In this document: positions 1-12,830 of the stretch, in pieces | Numbering within the stretch: position 1 is the stretch's first letter | Layout: every line of letters begins with the position of its first letter | DNA from: Struthidea cinerea | Taxonomy: Eukaryota; Chordata; Aves; Passeriformes; Corcoracidae | Assembly (NCBI GenBank): GCA_013397865.1 | Contig: VZTI01000612.1 | Location: 391,855 to 455,854, forward strand | Direction of reading: 5' to 3' | DNA: 64,000 nucleotides | Notes under the pieces: generated by a model | What the model was told of the DNA's origin: nothing | What the model saw: the letters and a program-made list of their open reading frames with translations, nothing else | Databases searched by the model: none | Position numbers and translations under genes: made by a program

Positions 1-3000
1 TTCGTCTGTCTGCTTCCATGGTTTGAAAGTGCTGAATGTCCTCCCCTGTTGCTCAGTCACAGTGGCTGTGTCTGGTACTGGACATCTATTTACACTTGTA
101 TGAAAAGAAAGGTATTGTCCCCTACCTATAAATGAGGGTGCAAAGCAGGGTGGGAAATAGGACTCTACGTCAGACGTAATTCAGTTTACTTTGACGGTTT
201 TAACTCTTTGTGGTCATTTCTGTATTCTGAAGTCTGCCTGAGGTTGGGCTGTACAGAGTACAGAAGGGAAAATGCTGGGAAATGGAGGAGCTTGGAATTT
301 TCCCACTGCGCCCACCTTTTCTTAGGGAAGAAATGCCCATAGTATCACTCTTTGCTCTGTTTAGTTATGTTAAACACTTTATAAAGTGCTTCAGCCACAG
401 ACTTTCTCTTTGTATGCCTCCCGTAGCATTTTGTAAGCCAGACTTGTCTTCTTGGGTGGTTTTAGTTCCACTCCTTCCCCGCACAGGTTTATCCCTGCAG
501 TCACCAGGGATAAAGGTATGGCCATGGACAAAGAGAAAGCACAGATTTGTTCCCTGTGGACAGTTTGTTCAGAGACATCATGGATGACTGTTGAGGTTCT
601 GCAAAATCACGGTGTGGCAACAGCAAAGAGAGCAGTTGTTATTTTGCACTGTACTGACGGGACAGTGATCAGTAACTGGCATTCGCTGGGGCTCTCGACA
701 CTGCATGATTGTGAGAGATGTTCTTATCTGGCAATGACATTCATCTGACTACACACACCCTGCATGTTCACAATCTGGCTCCAAAGAAGGAGGGGTTGGT
801 TTATTTTAATATGTCAGAGCGAATATTTCATCTCTTGTCCTAGGGGAACCTGGTTCTCACGCTTAAGGATGTCCTCACGTGGCTTCTGCTCCCTGACAGA
901 TCACACAGATAACATGGGAAATAGTAGGGGCAGTGTCTGATGTGGCAGTGCTTAATGTCCCCAAAGCTTGTGAGACTGAGATTTCTGCTTCACAGTGCAA
1001 GGCACAGGTGTACTGTCTAGGTAATGCTGGTGCTGAATTCATCCCATGCAAGGGAATTCTATGGTGAGAGTAAGAAATACCTGCTGCATCATCTGCATTC
1101 AGCAGCCTAAGCAGGAATGTGGTGGGATTGGGCTCTGGGAGTGGAGCTGGTGTAAGGGTAACTGCTGTGAGCTTGCTGTGCTGGAGGAACATGATGTGCT
1201 ACAGCGTGGGACCTTGATGCTTTGTGTTGTAGAGCATACTTTTGTCTATAGAGAGGCTTTAGACCTCTTGTTCTAGGCTCACTGAGCCTCTATGACAGCA
1301 AGGAGAGCACCTTCACCTCTGCAGACCCTATTGCTCCATCCCTTCCAGGATATGGGAACAGAAACCCCCTCAGCCTGCAAGTGGCATTGACCTCAGGTGT
1401 CAGGTGGGCTCTGAGCAGTGGTCGGCAGAGGCAGCCCCCTCATGAGCAGCCACACATTTGAGAAGGAAAGCAGCGAGAGGCTGTGAAAGCCTAGGAAGCT
1501 GCTGTAGCCCTTAAACAGCCCATCCAAGTCATAGGCTCTTTTCTGGAGCAAAGTGCTCCTCAAAAGGAACAAGGTGATCAGATGCTGATATATAATAAAA
1601 TTACTTCATGGGTATATCTCAGTTGAGAGCTGAACTAGAGGCAGGATATGGCTGGGCTGTGGACTGGAACCTCGGAACAGGGTCTGGCAGCTGTTCTGAA
1701 AGGCCAAAATACCTGTTACAGTGAGTCTCAGCTCTCTTTGAAGGCTGATGGGCACCTCCAGAGAGTGTCTGATTCAGATTCATGGTGGTGTTTGGCTCAC
1801 TCCACATGTGGGTTACTGACCTGTTAAATACTTGTGTGAAGTGCGTACCATCAAGTGGATGTAATGCCTCACTGAGCAGTGATGGGGCTTGGGCTCCTAG
1901 GTCGTTTGCTCACTTTTGAAAATATTTTCCTTTGCTGAAAAGGGGTGACACTCAGAGATCAGGAGTAAGTATACCAAACTGGCAAGGTGTCAAGTGCAGA
2001 GGGAGTGGTGTATCGTCATTTACCGTACACAGCGCATGGCGCTTGATCAAAGTGATGCTGGTTTCCTTCTCTGTGCCTTAGAAGTGTGAAATCTATCTGG
2101 GGAAGGCGCCACTCACACTCCCTGTTTCTATGCCTGTTCTTCTGCTGGGAGCCTGCAGCAGAAGGAGTCTTGTGGGAAGCAAAAAATACTATGCAACATG
2201 GTGAGAAAGTTGTTGGAACCTGCTGGTCGCTGCACATTATGTCCTGAACCTCCCTCCTGTACCATGTAACCTTGCTATGAGCTGCTGGGGGTAGAGGAGC
2301 ATGACTGCAGGGTTAGTGAAAGGGATGGGAACCGTGCCATGGGCTTTGGCAATACCTGGCCGAACTGAAAGGATACCTTATATAGGCCCATATAGTCAGG
2401 TTTGAGGGTCAGTTACCACTGTTGGATTTGTTTTCTGCAACTGATCATGAAAAGCTTTCCTCTTCATCCTCCCAATGTGGCCTCTTTTTTCCCATGGCAC
2501 ACTTCTCAGAGTCTTCTTCATGGTGACAACCCATGGGTTTTGCCACAAAGGTGCAAGTGTAATTTAGATGGCATGCCTTTAAGATGTAAAAATGGGTAGG
2601 GAAATGAGTAAAAACTGATTCCGTATGAGCAGGACACAAATGTTCTCTCTGGCAGGAACCACTGAACATAGATAGCACTTTCTCAGTCAACAGCCCCTGG
2701 GAGAGGCAGGGAATCCAATGGCAGTCACCAACGCCAAATGTGAGTTCCTCTTTTATCATGCTTAGCACGGGTGATGTGCACATGTCCACGCAGGAGCCCA
2801 GCACACCTCCTGCCAATGAGCTGGTGGATGTGGTGCTGTCTTTCCCTGCTTCTTCTGACTGAACAGTTGGGTTGCTAGACATGACTCTGCCATGGTGCAT
2901 CCCGGAACTGATAATTTTCCAATGCAAAGACTTCTACCTCACTTCTGGGGACAAATCTATACACGGATATCACAGTCTGGGATACTGGTTTGATGTTTCC

Positions 3001-4660
3001 TTCCTCAATTAAGAGGGATAGTCTCTTTACACCCCTCCAAGTGTTACTGTTGAATTCTTCCTGAAGCATCTTATTATGACAATTTTGCCATCTGCCTGTA
3101 AAGGAGAAGATGTTGGCAGTTCTGCAGTGAAGTCCCAACTCTCTATTTTGTAATTCAGAGTTGTACTTTGCTGTTTAGATTTGCACGAAAATCAGCTTCT
3201 TGTCATGAAGGGTGTGCAGTCTGAGAACAGGCATGCGTGTGCGTACCACAAGATTCTTGGTGCATTACAGAGCAGATCAATTATGTTCACAGACCAACAG
3301 ATTGTTAACTGCTACCTTTTTTTTTTTTTTTTTACTTTCCACACATGTGACTGACCCTTGGATAAATAGTCCTGTGACTAATCTGTGCCAGGAACATCTT
3401 GATGGACTTCCTGATCTCGTGTGCCCTGGGCTTCCTGACTGACAAGGAAGTACAGTCCTTGTGAGATACAACACTCCGTGCTGTTGCACTTATTTCTTAT
3501 TACGTGATTTTATCGCATAACATTACAAGCCCATACTCAATATTTTTCTTAGCCTTTTTTAAGGTAAAAATCTCACTAAGTTGGTACTCACATGACTACG
3601 TTGTTAAATTTGACAGGAGAGGTGTTGCTGTTGTGGGAAGGCCATCTGTCTCTTAGGGGCAGTGACAGGTAAAGTTAGGCAGCACTTTGTCTTGTTCTGC
3701 CTTTTTTTTTTTCCTAACAGTTGCTTATAATATTGCCAGTCATTATTTTACTAAAAATTTTCCATTCTGGAAAAATCTTGCTTCAGCATGATTAATTAAT
3801 GAATGAGTTGATTGAAAAACAGTTTTTGTTAAAATGATTCATTGGTTTCTGAGAATAAGTTTTAGAAAATGACATTTCTTTGCCCTGCAATAATCTTCCC
3901 TTTTTTGTGCTATTTTTCCAAAGTCCCAAAATAGGCTGAAAAGGGAAACTCTACCTGCAGCCAGCAAGGTGATTGAAATCACTCACTGAGGGGTTTCTAA
4001 CTCTGCCACTATATACAGAGGTGACATTAAGTAGTCAGTTTCCCACCATAGGGACCCTAGGGGACACAGGGGGAGCCCAGGTTGAGCACTAGCCAAAACT
4101 GGTGGATGATCCAGACATTGGAAGCTTAATCTCATCACGTTAGCCTTAATCTCATTAGTGTTTGTGAAGGAGCAGGTACAATGGGAAAAGTACCACAGCA
4201 GGAAATGAATAATAGTGTGTTCAGGGCATAGATTGGATAGAGAGTGGTTAATAAACACAGATAAACCAAGAGGGAGTGATGAATTTGTGTAGATTGCGTA
4301 TTACGGTTTGTTCTGTGTGGACAGGAAACCTGTGGGGTAAAAGCAGAGAGTCTTTTCCATGTAAAGTATCATAGTGTTGGGACCAGGGGGAGGAAAAGTA
4401 GGGTTATAGAAGAAACTCTAACTTATGCTCTTCCAAACCTGGCGGTTCTTGACTTGGCAAATTTACCAGGCTCTGAGAAGAACAAAAAGAGTGAGCTGAG
4501 GGTGTGGTCTGCTTTAGGGGGCTGGGGCTCCCTGACACGCAGAAAGTCAGAGTAGGCTATAGCATCCTTGAGCAGGGGAGAACTGGCAGCAGGGACATGG
4601 GTTTTGCTTAGGGAGATCTTGGCTGAGTTTCTTTTCTCTCCCAGACTATGGAAAGAATAA
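1..4660. other. Unique non-coding sequence, no gene recognised
   Basis: I see no gene, RNA or dated transposon here. The open frames are short (up to about 160 codons) and resemble no protein family, and they overlap on opposite strands, as chance frames do. A run of 17 T lies at 3317-3333, and 3700-3900 is AT-rich. The sequence could be intronic or intergenic; nothing in it decides which. Confidence 0.6.
3317..3333. repeat. Poly(T) run, 17 bases
   Basis: An uninterrupted run of 17 T on the plus strand. No transposon body can be recognised on either side, so this is most simply a mononucleotide microsatellite. Confidence 0.85.
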
Positions 4661-4888
4661 TAGAACCAGGGAATCATAGAATGGTTTGGGTTGGAAGAGA
4701 TATTTGAGGGCCATACAGTTCAACCCCGCTGCAACAAGCAGGGACATCTTTAATTAGCTCAGGCTGCTCAGAGCCCTGTTCAATCTGACCTTGAATGTTC
4801 CCAGGGATGGGACATCCACCACCTCCCTGGGAAACCTCTTCCAGTATTTTACCAGAACTACACTGGAGAGATTTTTGGGGAAGGCAGA
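4661..4888 (-). mobile_element. CR1 LINE, 5'-truncated 3' end (minus strand)
   Basis: This is the 3' end of a chicken-repeat-1 (CR1) non-LTR retrotransposon, inserted in reverse. Read on the minus strand it ends in the CR1 tail with ATTCTATGATTC (complement at 4671-4684), preceded by the usual stretch on CCAACCCAAACC. Translation of the minus strand from about 4886 to 4755 gives a CR1 ORF2 C-terminus, with FPKNLSSVVLVKYWKRFPRE followed by VVDVPSLGTFKVRLNRALSS. This matches the family pattern K-N-F-F-x-x-R-V-V-x-H-W-N-R-L-P-R-E-V-V. The element is cut off just upstream of that segment, so it is about 230 bp of a roughly 4 kb parent and cannot move. 5' truncation is normal for CR1, which primes at its own 3' end. 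The tail is fairly intact, so it is younger than the CR1 copies at 41.7-46.8 kb. Confidence 0.93.
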
Positions 4889-5326
4889 GGCACAGTAGGC
4901 TGCCATCTCTAATGCCACCTTGGGGTGTGTCTGGGGCGCCTTCCCAAGCCCTGACAATCTGGCCTCATGCAACGAAAGTCACCCTTGTGCAGTGGACCCA
5001 CAGGAGGCCTGTGTCCTGCTGATGTCTAAAATTGATGCAGCTGGGCTTACAGATCCCTTCCCATCTTGCCCCCTCAGACATCTCCCTGAGATGAGGGTGG
5101 GAAGGGATCAGCAGGCAGTTTCACAGCACAGCTCGTTAACAGAATTACCACAGTGTTACCCTTTATGGAAAACACTACATCGAGGGCTGAGTCTTCAGGG
5201 AAAATGTTAGATGAAGATGCATGTGTCAGCTCAGTCAGGCAACTTGGGGGTCAGCAGGTTCTCAGACTACATGTCCCCAGGTGCCCAAGTTCTTACAGGG
5301 AGCCACTGTATCTGGGTTCTCTCTAT

Positions 5327-5340
5327 AAAAAAAAAAAAAA
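5327..5340. repeat. Poly(A) run, 14 bases
   Basis: A plain run of 14 A. It follows CTCTCTAT and has no polyadenylation signal or retroposed body upstream, so a simple repeat is the best reading. Confidence 0.8.
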
Positions 5341-8300
5341 CAACTGGAAGAAGGCCAGGGGAATTAGTGCAGTGAAACACTTACCAGGAAGCTGAACATA
5401 AATATTCATGTCTGGATTTGTTTCCCATTGACTTTTTAAATTACATAAGGAAGAGATGATGTCTGTGAAAGAATTCCCCTTTTCCTCCCACAGGATATGT
5501 AGTGCTTTGATGCATGTCCTTTTCAGCAACAGGAATCCTCCTGAAGTGAGTTCCTAGAAAGTCCCTGGGGAAAAGATTTTCATATTTTCTATGGCTCAGC
5601 TGCCAGCTCTGAAGAATGGGATGGCCAAGATTCCCCCTGTTGAGCAGTGGAGCTGAAGGCCTGTTCACTGTCTGTGTGACACACAGCCCTCTGCTCTGAG
5701 CTGACACATGGGAGCCGAGGGTCCTGCTCTACCATGAGGTAGCATTCACCTTTTTATTACTCTGTTAATAATTACTCCTGCATTTCTTGTGCAATTTGTA
5801 AAAAACTCTCTCTTTGGCTCTGTCTGCACAAAAATATTTCAGGTGGGAGTTAATGTCAGTATTTTGGGGGCCAATACTTCCCTGCTGTCTCACACATGGG
5901 TGGTTCCTTCCCTCCCCATCTTCTCTCAGCTATGTGGCATCCCATTCCCCATTCACTGTTTTGCTTGGGAGGGAATTGACTCTCAGTCTCTCAATGGGCA
6001 TTGTGTTCTTCAGATGGCGGCTCTGTTTTGTGACAAGCCCAGGTTTGCATGCTGACACCTACAGCTTGCTTGTACTTTGATGGGAAGTCCACTATTTTTG
6101 GGCTTCTGTAGACAGAATCGTCTGGGTGTAAAATGACGCCAGCTGCAGCATTGCTGAGTCTGTCAGGTAAAATGAGCTGGAGGAACTCAGGAGTAAAGTT
6201 CTGCGAGTTTGTCATAGAACTACATGCAGGACGCGGTGGCCAACGGAGCAGGAACCTGGACAGGAGGAGACTTCCTTGGTACATGTGGGGCTCTCTTACA
6301 TGCCACATGCAAAGAAAACCATGGAATTGGTCCTCAAACCCAGCCAGACACAATCCGTCCATGCTGGGAGCAAGCCCCTTCCTGGAAGGATGCTGTGTTA
6401 TGTTTACCACAGCTGCTGCCTGGGTGGCGAGGAGCCTCAGCTTCTGTGCCATGCTGATGCCTCCCTTCCTCTGCTGCTGGCTACATGGAAAAAGTGAAAG
6501 GCCAGAACATTTTATTTGTGTTAGGCATCAAATCATATGACCACTGGCTGGTAATGCTGCTTCCATTCCTCTCATTCTCCCTCCCTTTTTCTCTTAAGCT
6601 ACCTGTTCCCACTTCTCCCCACACCGATGTTCCCACTCTACTGCAGTCTGGTAGAGCCTTAAACAGGAAAAGAGAGGTTCCCCGTTTGATCAAGGCCTTC
6701 ATTTTCAGCTGATACTTAGCTGCTGCGAGGCAAATTGTCCAAATCAAATTGACAGAGATCTTCAGCTTTGGCAAAACATTCCTGTTTATTTTAATTGCTT
6801 TTAATGAGAACACTGACTGCAAAAATACTTTGTCGTGCAATTTGTGTTTGCATGCAGGCAAATATAGGAGAGCTTCTGGTAGACATGTTTGTTTTTGTCA
6901 TGCACACTGAAGCAGTATAATCTTGCTGGGGCCATCAAATAGGCACTAGCTTATTTTATTCTTTCACTTCTTACTATTTAAAAAAACAGTAAGAATAAAA
7001 AACTATTCTCTGCCTTTGAAGGACTAGCCTGCTAAGTCCTCAGATAGTTGGTCAGTGGGTTCCTGTTGCCCTTCCTAACTTCCTAGCCAGATGAAAACTG
7101 GACAGGGTGTTCTACAGGAGAGGGAGCTTTCTTCTCCTCAGTTATAGTCTCCCTCACTCCAGGAGAAGGGAGTTCTGAGGAGACCCATAGCTATGGGGGA
7201 CAGGCTTCTCCTTCACGTCTTTTTCCTTCAAGACACCAAGACTCACCTCAGCCTTTCCACTACTTATGACCCCAGATGAAGCCAAAGCTTGTGGGGAGCT
7301 CGAGGGTGGCTGGAGCAAGGGCAGTGGTGGTGGTTCTCACCGCCCTTCACAAAGCAGGTGTGGGACTGCTGGAGGCAACAGGCTTGAGCATGCTGGCACC
7401 ATGGGTTTTTCCAGAGTCTTCCTTGTCAACATGGATAAAGCTGTATGATGATCAACCAGACTTCTCAGAGCTGCTCCTGTGTCAGGTTCAACACTGTGGC
7501 TTGAGGTGGAGAGCAAAGAAAAGGCAATTGAGTCCAATGGATGGTGACAATTCAAGTCAGGAACCTCGGCTGTGTAAATATATCAATAACTGCTTTGTTT
7601 ATGTTGGCCAAAGTACTTGTTTCTCTGAATTGTGGCATTCACCCAGTATTGTGCTTCTCTCAAAACAAACACCCCACTGCCTGGGCAGATATCCCATGGT
7701 ACTGCCGCCATGCTCTGGGCATGCTGGCAATGTCATACCGTTGCTATGTCAACAGGCGTCTAAATAGAGCCCTTTCCTTGGCTTTGGGGTGCTGTTCCCA
7801 TAAGCTTTCCTGCTGGAGGTGTGCTTAGTGTAAAGGTAGACCCTGTCCCAGTCTGCGTGGGATCGCTGCTTACTCAGACACTACTGCCACGGGGCTAAGC
7901 ATGCCACCATCTACTGGCTGGTAAAAACACACCATAAATTCTACCAGTGACCATGTGGTCATCCATATTTTCCTAGCTAACTGCCATTCAACTGGGGTGG
8001 TCAGGAGCAGCCAGGGCCTGAGTGACAATGGCTGTATTTCATTGTCCCAGCTCACTGGTCGACAGGTTTTGGAGGGCTAAAGTGAATACCCCACAGGTTT
8101 CTAGGAGGGGAATATTTGTTCTGCTCAAGCTCTACTTACGATCTTAACAGATACAGTTGTGCTCTGTCCCACCAGCCCTATCACACTGGAGTCCATAAGA
8201 AAAGTCCATTCCTGGACAATTAGCTTTCTGATTGAGTTGATTTGCCTTCCCCACCACCCCAGTGCTGGTGGGACTGGCAGTCAGAGCCTTTGGTGAGAAC

Positions 8301-11300
8301 AGCACTTTGCATGGAGAAGTAGGTTTTTAAAGGCTGCAAGGATGACAGATCTCTTCTTGGGAGAAGCACACGCTTTGTGAGCAGCAGGGACCTGAGTCTC
8401 GGAAAGGTGAAAGAAACTTAGTGAATCCAAACGTCTCTCCTAGGCAGATGAGTCGTCACATTCAGCTGGAGGCAGTAGCTAGTCATTCAGCCCGCACTAC
8501 CTGTCGTCATGGAGCAGAGAGGGCTGAACTGGCAGCAGAATAGTGCATCTGGCCCCTGTGCTGCTGAGAGGCAGCGTTTACACTACAGTAACCTTCCTGT
8601 TTGCCACCTGACCTTTCCAGTCTCATCCCCGCTCCTTTCTGCTTGACTTTTGGCTGTCCTCAGTTAATCTCTCGCCATGCCCTTTCCTTTCCCCTTTCTA
8701 GCATATTTGCTATTCAGCAGGTTCACACAGCAATAAATGATTAACCAGCAGATTTGTTGTTTCAGTCCCCTATTGGAATGCAGCAAAGATCTCCACTAAT
8801 TTGTACATGAGGTGTAACAGAGAGGCAGGGCTTCTGCCACAGCGTCAAACAAGCCTTGGCCTGTGCATCAAAGGTAAGCAACAATGATAGAAAAACACTT
8901 AAAAAAAATCACATCGACTTGAGTAGGGATCCAGCCAGCCCCAGGCCTGCTGGAGACAGCTTCGTGCATATGCCTTCCTCACGCATAGCAGGGACGTGCC
9001 GAATAGCTGGGCAAACTTCAGAGCACCTCCACTGAGACCAGCAACCACATTTCTCGTCAGGGACCCACACCTCCATGCCAGCCTCACAGGAACCAGCCAT
9101 GGGGAAGGGCTTGGCTTGGTTGCTCAAGGCTGAGGCTTGGGCTGACACAGCAGCCGGCTGAGCACCACTGATGCAGGAACATGAAGCAGGTGCCACAAAA
9201 GTGAGGGAAGATCTGGCAACACAGAGAGAAGATCTTCTTTCTCCTAGGTGACCTCCCTTCCTTCAGAGGCAGCCAGAACACAGCTGGTGGGAAGCGGAAG
9301 GCACCAAGCTGCTGGTGCCATTGCGCCCCAGCGGGAGAGAAAGGGCTGGGGAGAGAGAAAACTTCCCCTTGCAGGGTGCTTTCCTCCCTCTAACAAGACA
9401 AGCCAGCAAATGATTCAATTATATATCAAAGAACAATGAATTAAATGTTTACAAGGTGCCTTTTTAAATGCCAGGAGTTATAAACCAGTGAGTGGAAGAA
9501 AGCAGGACTCAAGATTCCCCGGTGCCCAATTCAGGCAATGCTTAACTACTAGACTGTGAGGTATTGGAAAGGCTCCAGTTCCTCTTCTGGCAGCTCTTCT
9601 CCCGAATCACAAGCACAATTTTTCTTTTTCATTCAAAGAAATAAATAAATACCATCCTCAATTATGTTCTGTGCAAGTGCCTTGAATGGAGAAGAGAAGG
9701 AAAAGGAGAGATAGCAGTTTCTCCTATCGTGCCTGTCTTTCCAGGCTCTTCCAGGCACTGGCACGTACACTGGCCCTTCCCTGGTTACAGGCATATATAT
9801 AATTAGCACAGCAGGTTACACATTGCCTCCCTATTTGCCGGCGTAGTTCACCTCTGTGCAGAAAGGCACAATGTCTGAGTGCCACTTACGTAGTATCACC
9901 AGCCTCGGCTGTCCCGTGTCCCTGGGTCAGACTCCTGGAGGTTTGTCTTAAAGAGCACAGGCACTGAGAAAAAGGCAATCGGGCAAGAGGATTTCTTGGC
10001 CTTTCAGTTTTCAAGCCGTTACCTTGCACATTGTCAAGTCTTTCTCATCAGTATGGGTGTCTGGAAACCAGCTTTCTGTAAAAGTTAAAATTGCTGAATT
10101 ACAGCAGGACTTCCAGAGCTGGAGTTGGCAGGAAACCCACCTCCTTTCCACCCAAACAGGGGAGCACAAGCAAGATCCCTCCTCTGCTGCCTGTGACATT
10201 TACCTGTGACTGCAGAGGGGAGATGGAAGCAGAAAGAGATTCCCTGGGCAGCAGTGGGCAAAGCTGTGCAGATGCATGGCCTTCTTGCCTGCCTGTGTGT
10301 AAAATTCCTGAGCGGGGGGTGGGGGTCCTGCCCTCTTACCCTTCTCTACCTGGAACAGTGAGTCAGGTCATAATACCAGCAGGTGTTTCTGGTGGGTGTG
10401 TGGGTCCATGCTGAGATGTGTCAGAAGACTTTTCCAAGGAGGTTTCATAAGCCAGATGACTTTAGCAGGGACAGACAGTACGAGAGGTTTAAACACCTGC
10501 ACAAAAGCATGTGTTACCCAAATAACGAGGAATGATAACACAACTGAAGAGACAAAGAAAAAAGAGAAAAGGAGATGAACATATGATCAGGGTCTTTGAA
10601 AGACTTAGAAACCCCAACAGCTTCTTTCAGGACATGGACTCTCCTGCTCAAGCTTGCCTGAGCAGCACCCTGAGGATTTGCTAACTAGGGACTATCATGG
10701 CTAAACAAACAGTGGAAGATGCAAATGTGCTCTCCGTGGGATAGGGAATTTGGTGCCCCTCTTTACTTCTTCCTCTAACCACTGGCCATGTATCAGAGGA
10801 ACAGCTTGAGAAGGTTTTACTACCAATACAGGCAGATGATGAAAGGAGGCTATTTCTTCCCCAGCCACCAAAACTCTTAGGTTACTGCAAGGGGTTTTAC
10901 CTGCTCTGCTGGAGTAGTGCAGGGCTGGTATCAGCCTTGAAACTGTTCAGAAATTCAGGACAGAAGAGAGGCATGAGCCTTGGAGACAGAGGGGACGGCA
11001 CTGGAGTTTCTGGACGTGTCTGCTGTTTACACTGCTACTGTATTTGCTGACTGAATCTAGTAACTCAGACTCTGCTCACTGGCTGACTTTGCTCTAATAT
11101 CTTAGGAATGATACACAAAGAGCAGGGCAAAAAAGCTGCTGCAGATGCCTAGCAGGACCACAGTGCCAGTGTAACTCTGTGAAGGAATGGAAGCAGGGAA
11201 CAAACATGGATGTGGGAGTGGGAACTTCTGCAGATTTGAAAAGTGGGCATTAGTGCGTTTCGACACTTAATACGTTTAAATCTTTAAGGACCCAAGAGTT

Positions 11301-12816
11301 ATTTTCAAAAGCTGATCAGCCTTAGAAACCTCTCCTGCTGAAAGCCCTCCACACAATCTATTTCTGAAATGAATGTTTTGAGCTCTAAGTCACTCTGCTA
11401 CCCTTGGGTGTGGGTCCTCTTCCATGGTTGCTCGCCTTCTGTAGGGAAAGGAAAGACTGAAAGAAAATTCTTAAATGCCTAGCATGGAGACCTCTGTTTC
11501 CTGATTTTCATCCCTAATGTAGGGATTTCACCAGTCCCCTCACAAGATGAAATGTTTATCCTCATTTCTGGGTCTCTCAGCATTAAACATGCTTCCTAAT
11601 GTGCAGATTGTGGTTGTAGGAAATAATTCTTTCTTATTCTGCTGCCAATGCAGCTCTGTTTATTCGAAAAGAAATCAAGGGCCGCAGCCAAGCAGTGGCA
11701 AGTAGTAAAAGACTTTGGAACACTTTTACTGGCACAGCCATCCACTTGTGCGACTCCTACCACAAACTGCAGATCTTCCCTGCCTCCCCTTCCTATACTT
11801 GGGCTAGCTGGCTTGGCTTTTGCATGTGGTGAAGCACCAAGCAAAAATAACTGCACACCTTTGCGTGGCAGAGGCTCCTTCTATCAGGATGATTCTGCAG
11901 GATAGCCACGCACTCCTATGCAATGTCCTCAAACAGACTGCCTCTTCTTTAGGCTGGGTTTGGGGTGGGACTTGGGCCTCCTGAGCAAGGTTAGTGCCAG
12001 AGAACAGCTTATCCTTAATTACATTTCCACGATAGGATTTGACTGCGGAAGAACAAACACCAGTGAATTCAAGGTGATGGAGTCGTTTTCCAGGCAAAAT
12101 AAATCAGATAACTGGGAACCTGAAATTGAGCATAAGTTCTCCAGAGATAGAGATTTCATCATCTCAGAAATAGCCCTGGCAAAGCCCCAGGAGACAATGT
12201 AGCTGAGTTATTCTGTGGCTTTTATGTTCTTTCATGTGGCTCCTGGATAGCTAAAGCCTAACCACAATTACAGTAATTTTATTTTAGGGAATCACACAAT
12301 GGCATGGCCATCTACTCAGACATTTTGGGTGGCCCCTAAGAGGGCTATATTGGTGGCATTTTCGGTCTTTGGCATTGTGGGATGGCATGTTCCTGGCAGA
12401 ACTATGGAGTGCAAAGCCAATACTTTTTTTAAATTCTTATATTCAAACCTCTGTCTTCTTTTATTCTCAGTAAACTTTCTATATTCATTATTTCTATCTT
12501 TTCATAGGTGCTGGGGCAGTGCTTCAAGGCCCTAGAGGCCAGAGAGCATTTGGGACGCAGAAGCATTTGTTAAAAGCCTATCTGGAGGGTGTTTGGGTAG
12601 AAAGCGGGAAGTGTCCGGGAGTTCATTTTTCGGAATTGCTCTCCAATGGCGCCAGTCTGCCTGTTTGCAACATTTCACCCAGTTTTGCAAATCTGACAGC
12701 CCTCTGGCCAGCGTTACATGTTCTGCCACAAAGTTTTGCGAAACATCCTCTGTCTCTTATCGAAACAACAGGGTAGAGTTCTGCTTGTGGTAAAAGTTCA
12801 CAACACTGAAGCAGCC

Positions 12817-12830
12817 AAAAAAAAAAAAAA
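12817..12830. repeat. Poly(A) run, 14 bases
   Basis: A plain run of 14 A. No AATAAA or ATTAAA lies within 30 bases upstream, so I treat it as a mononucleotide microsatellite and not as the tail of a retrocopy. Confidence 0.8.

Noticed and set aside
12290..12330. GGAATCACACAATGGCATGGCC as a CR1 end
   Set aside because: The first bases resemble the antisense CR1 tail, but none of the following 150 bases matches CR1, unlike at 4661-4888.
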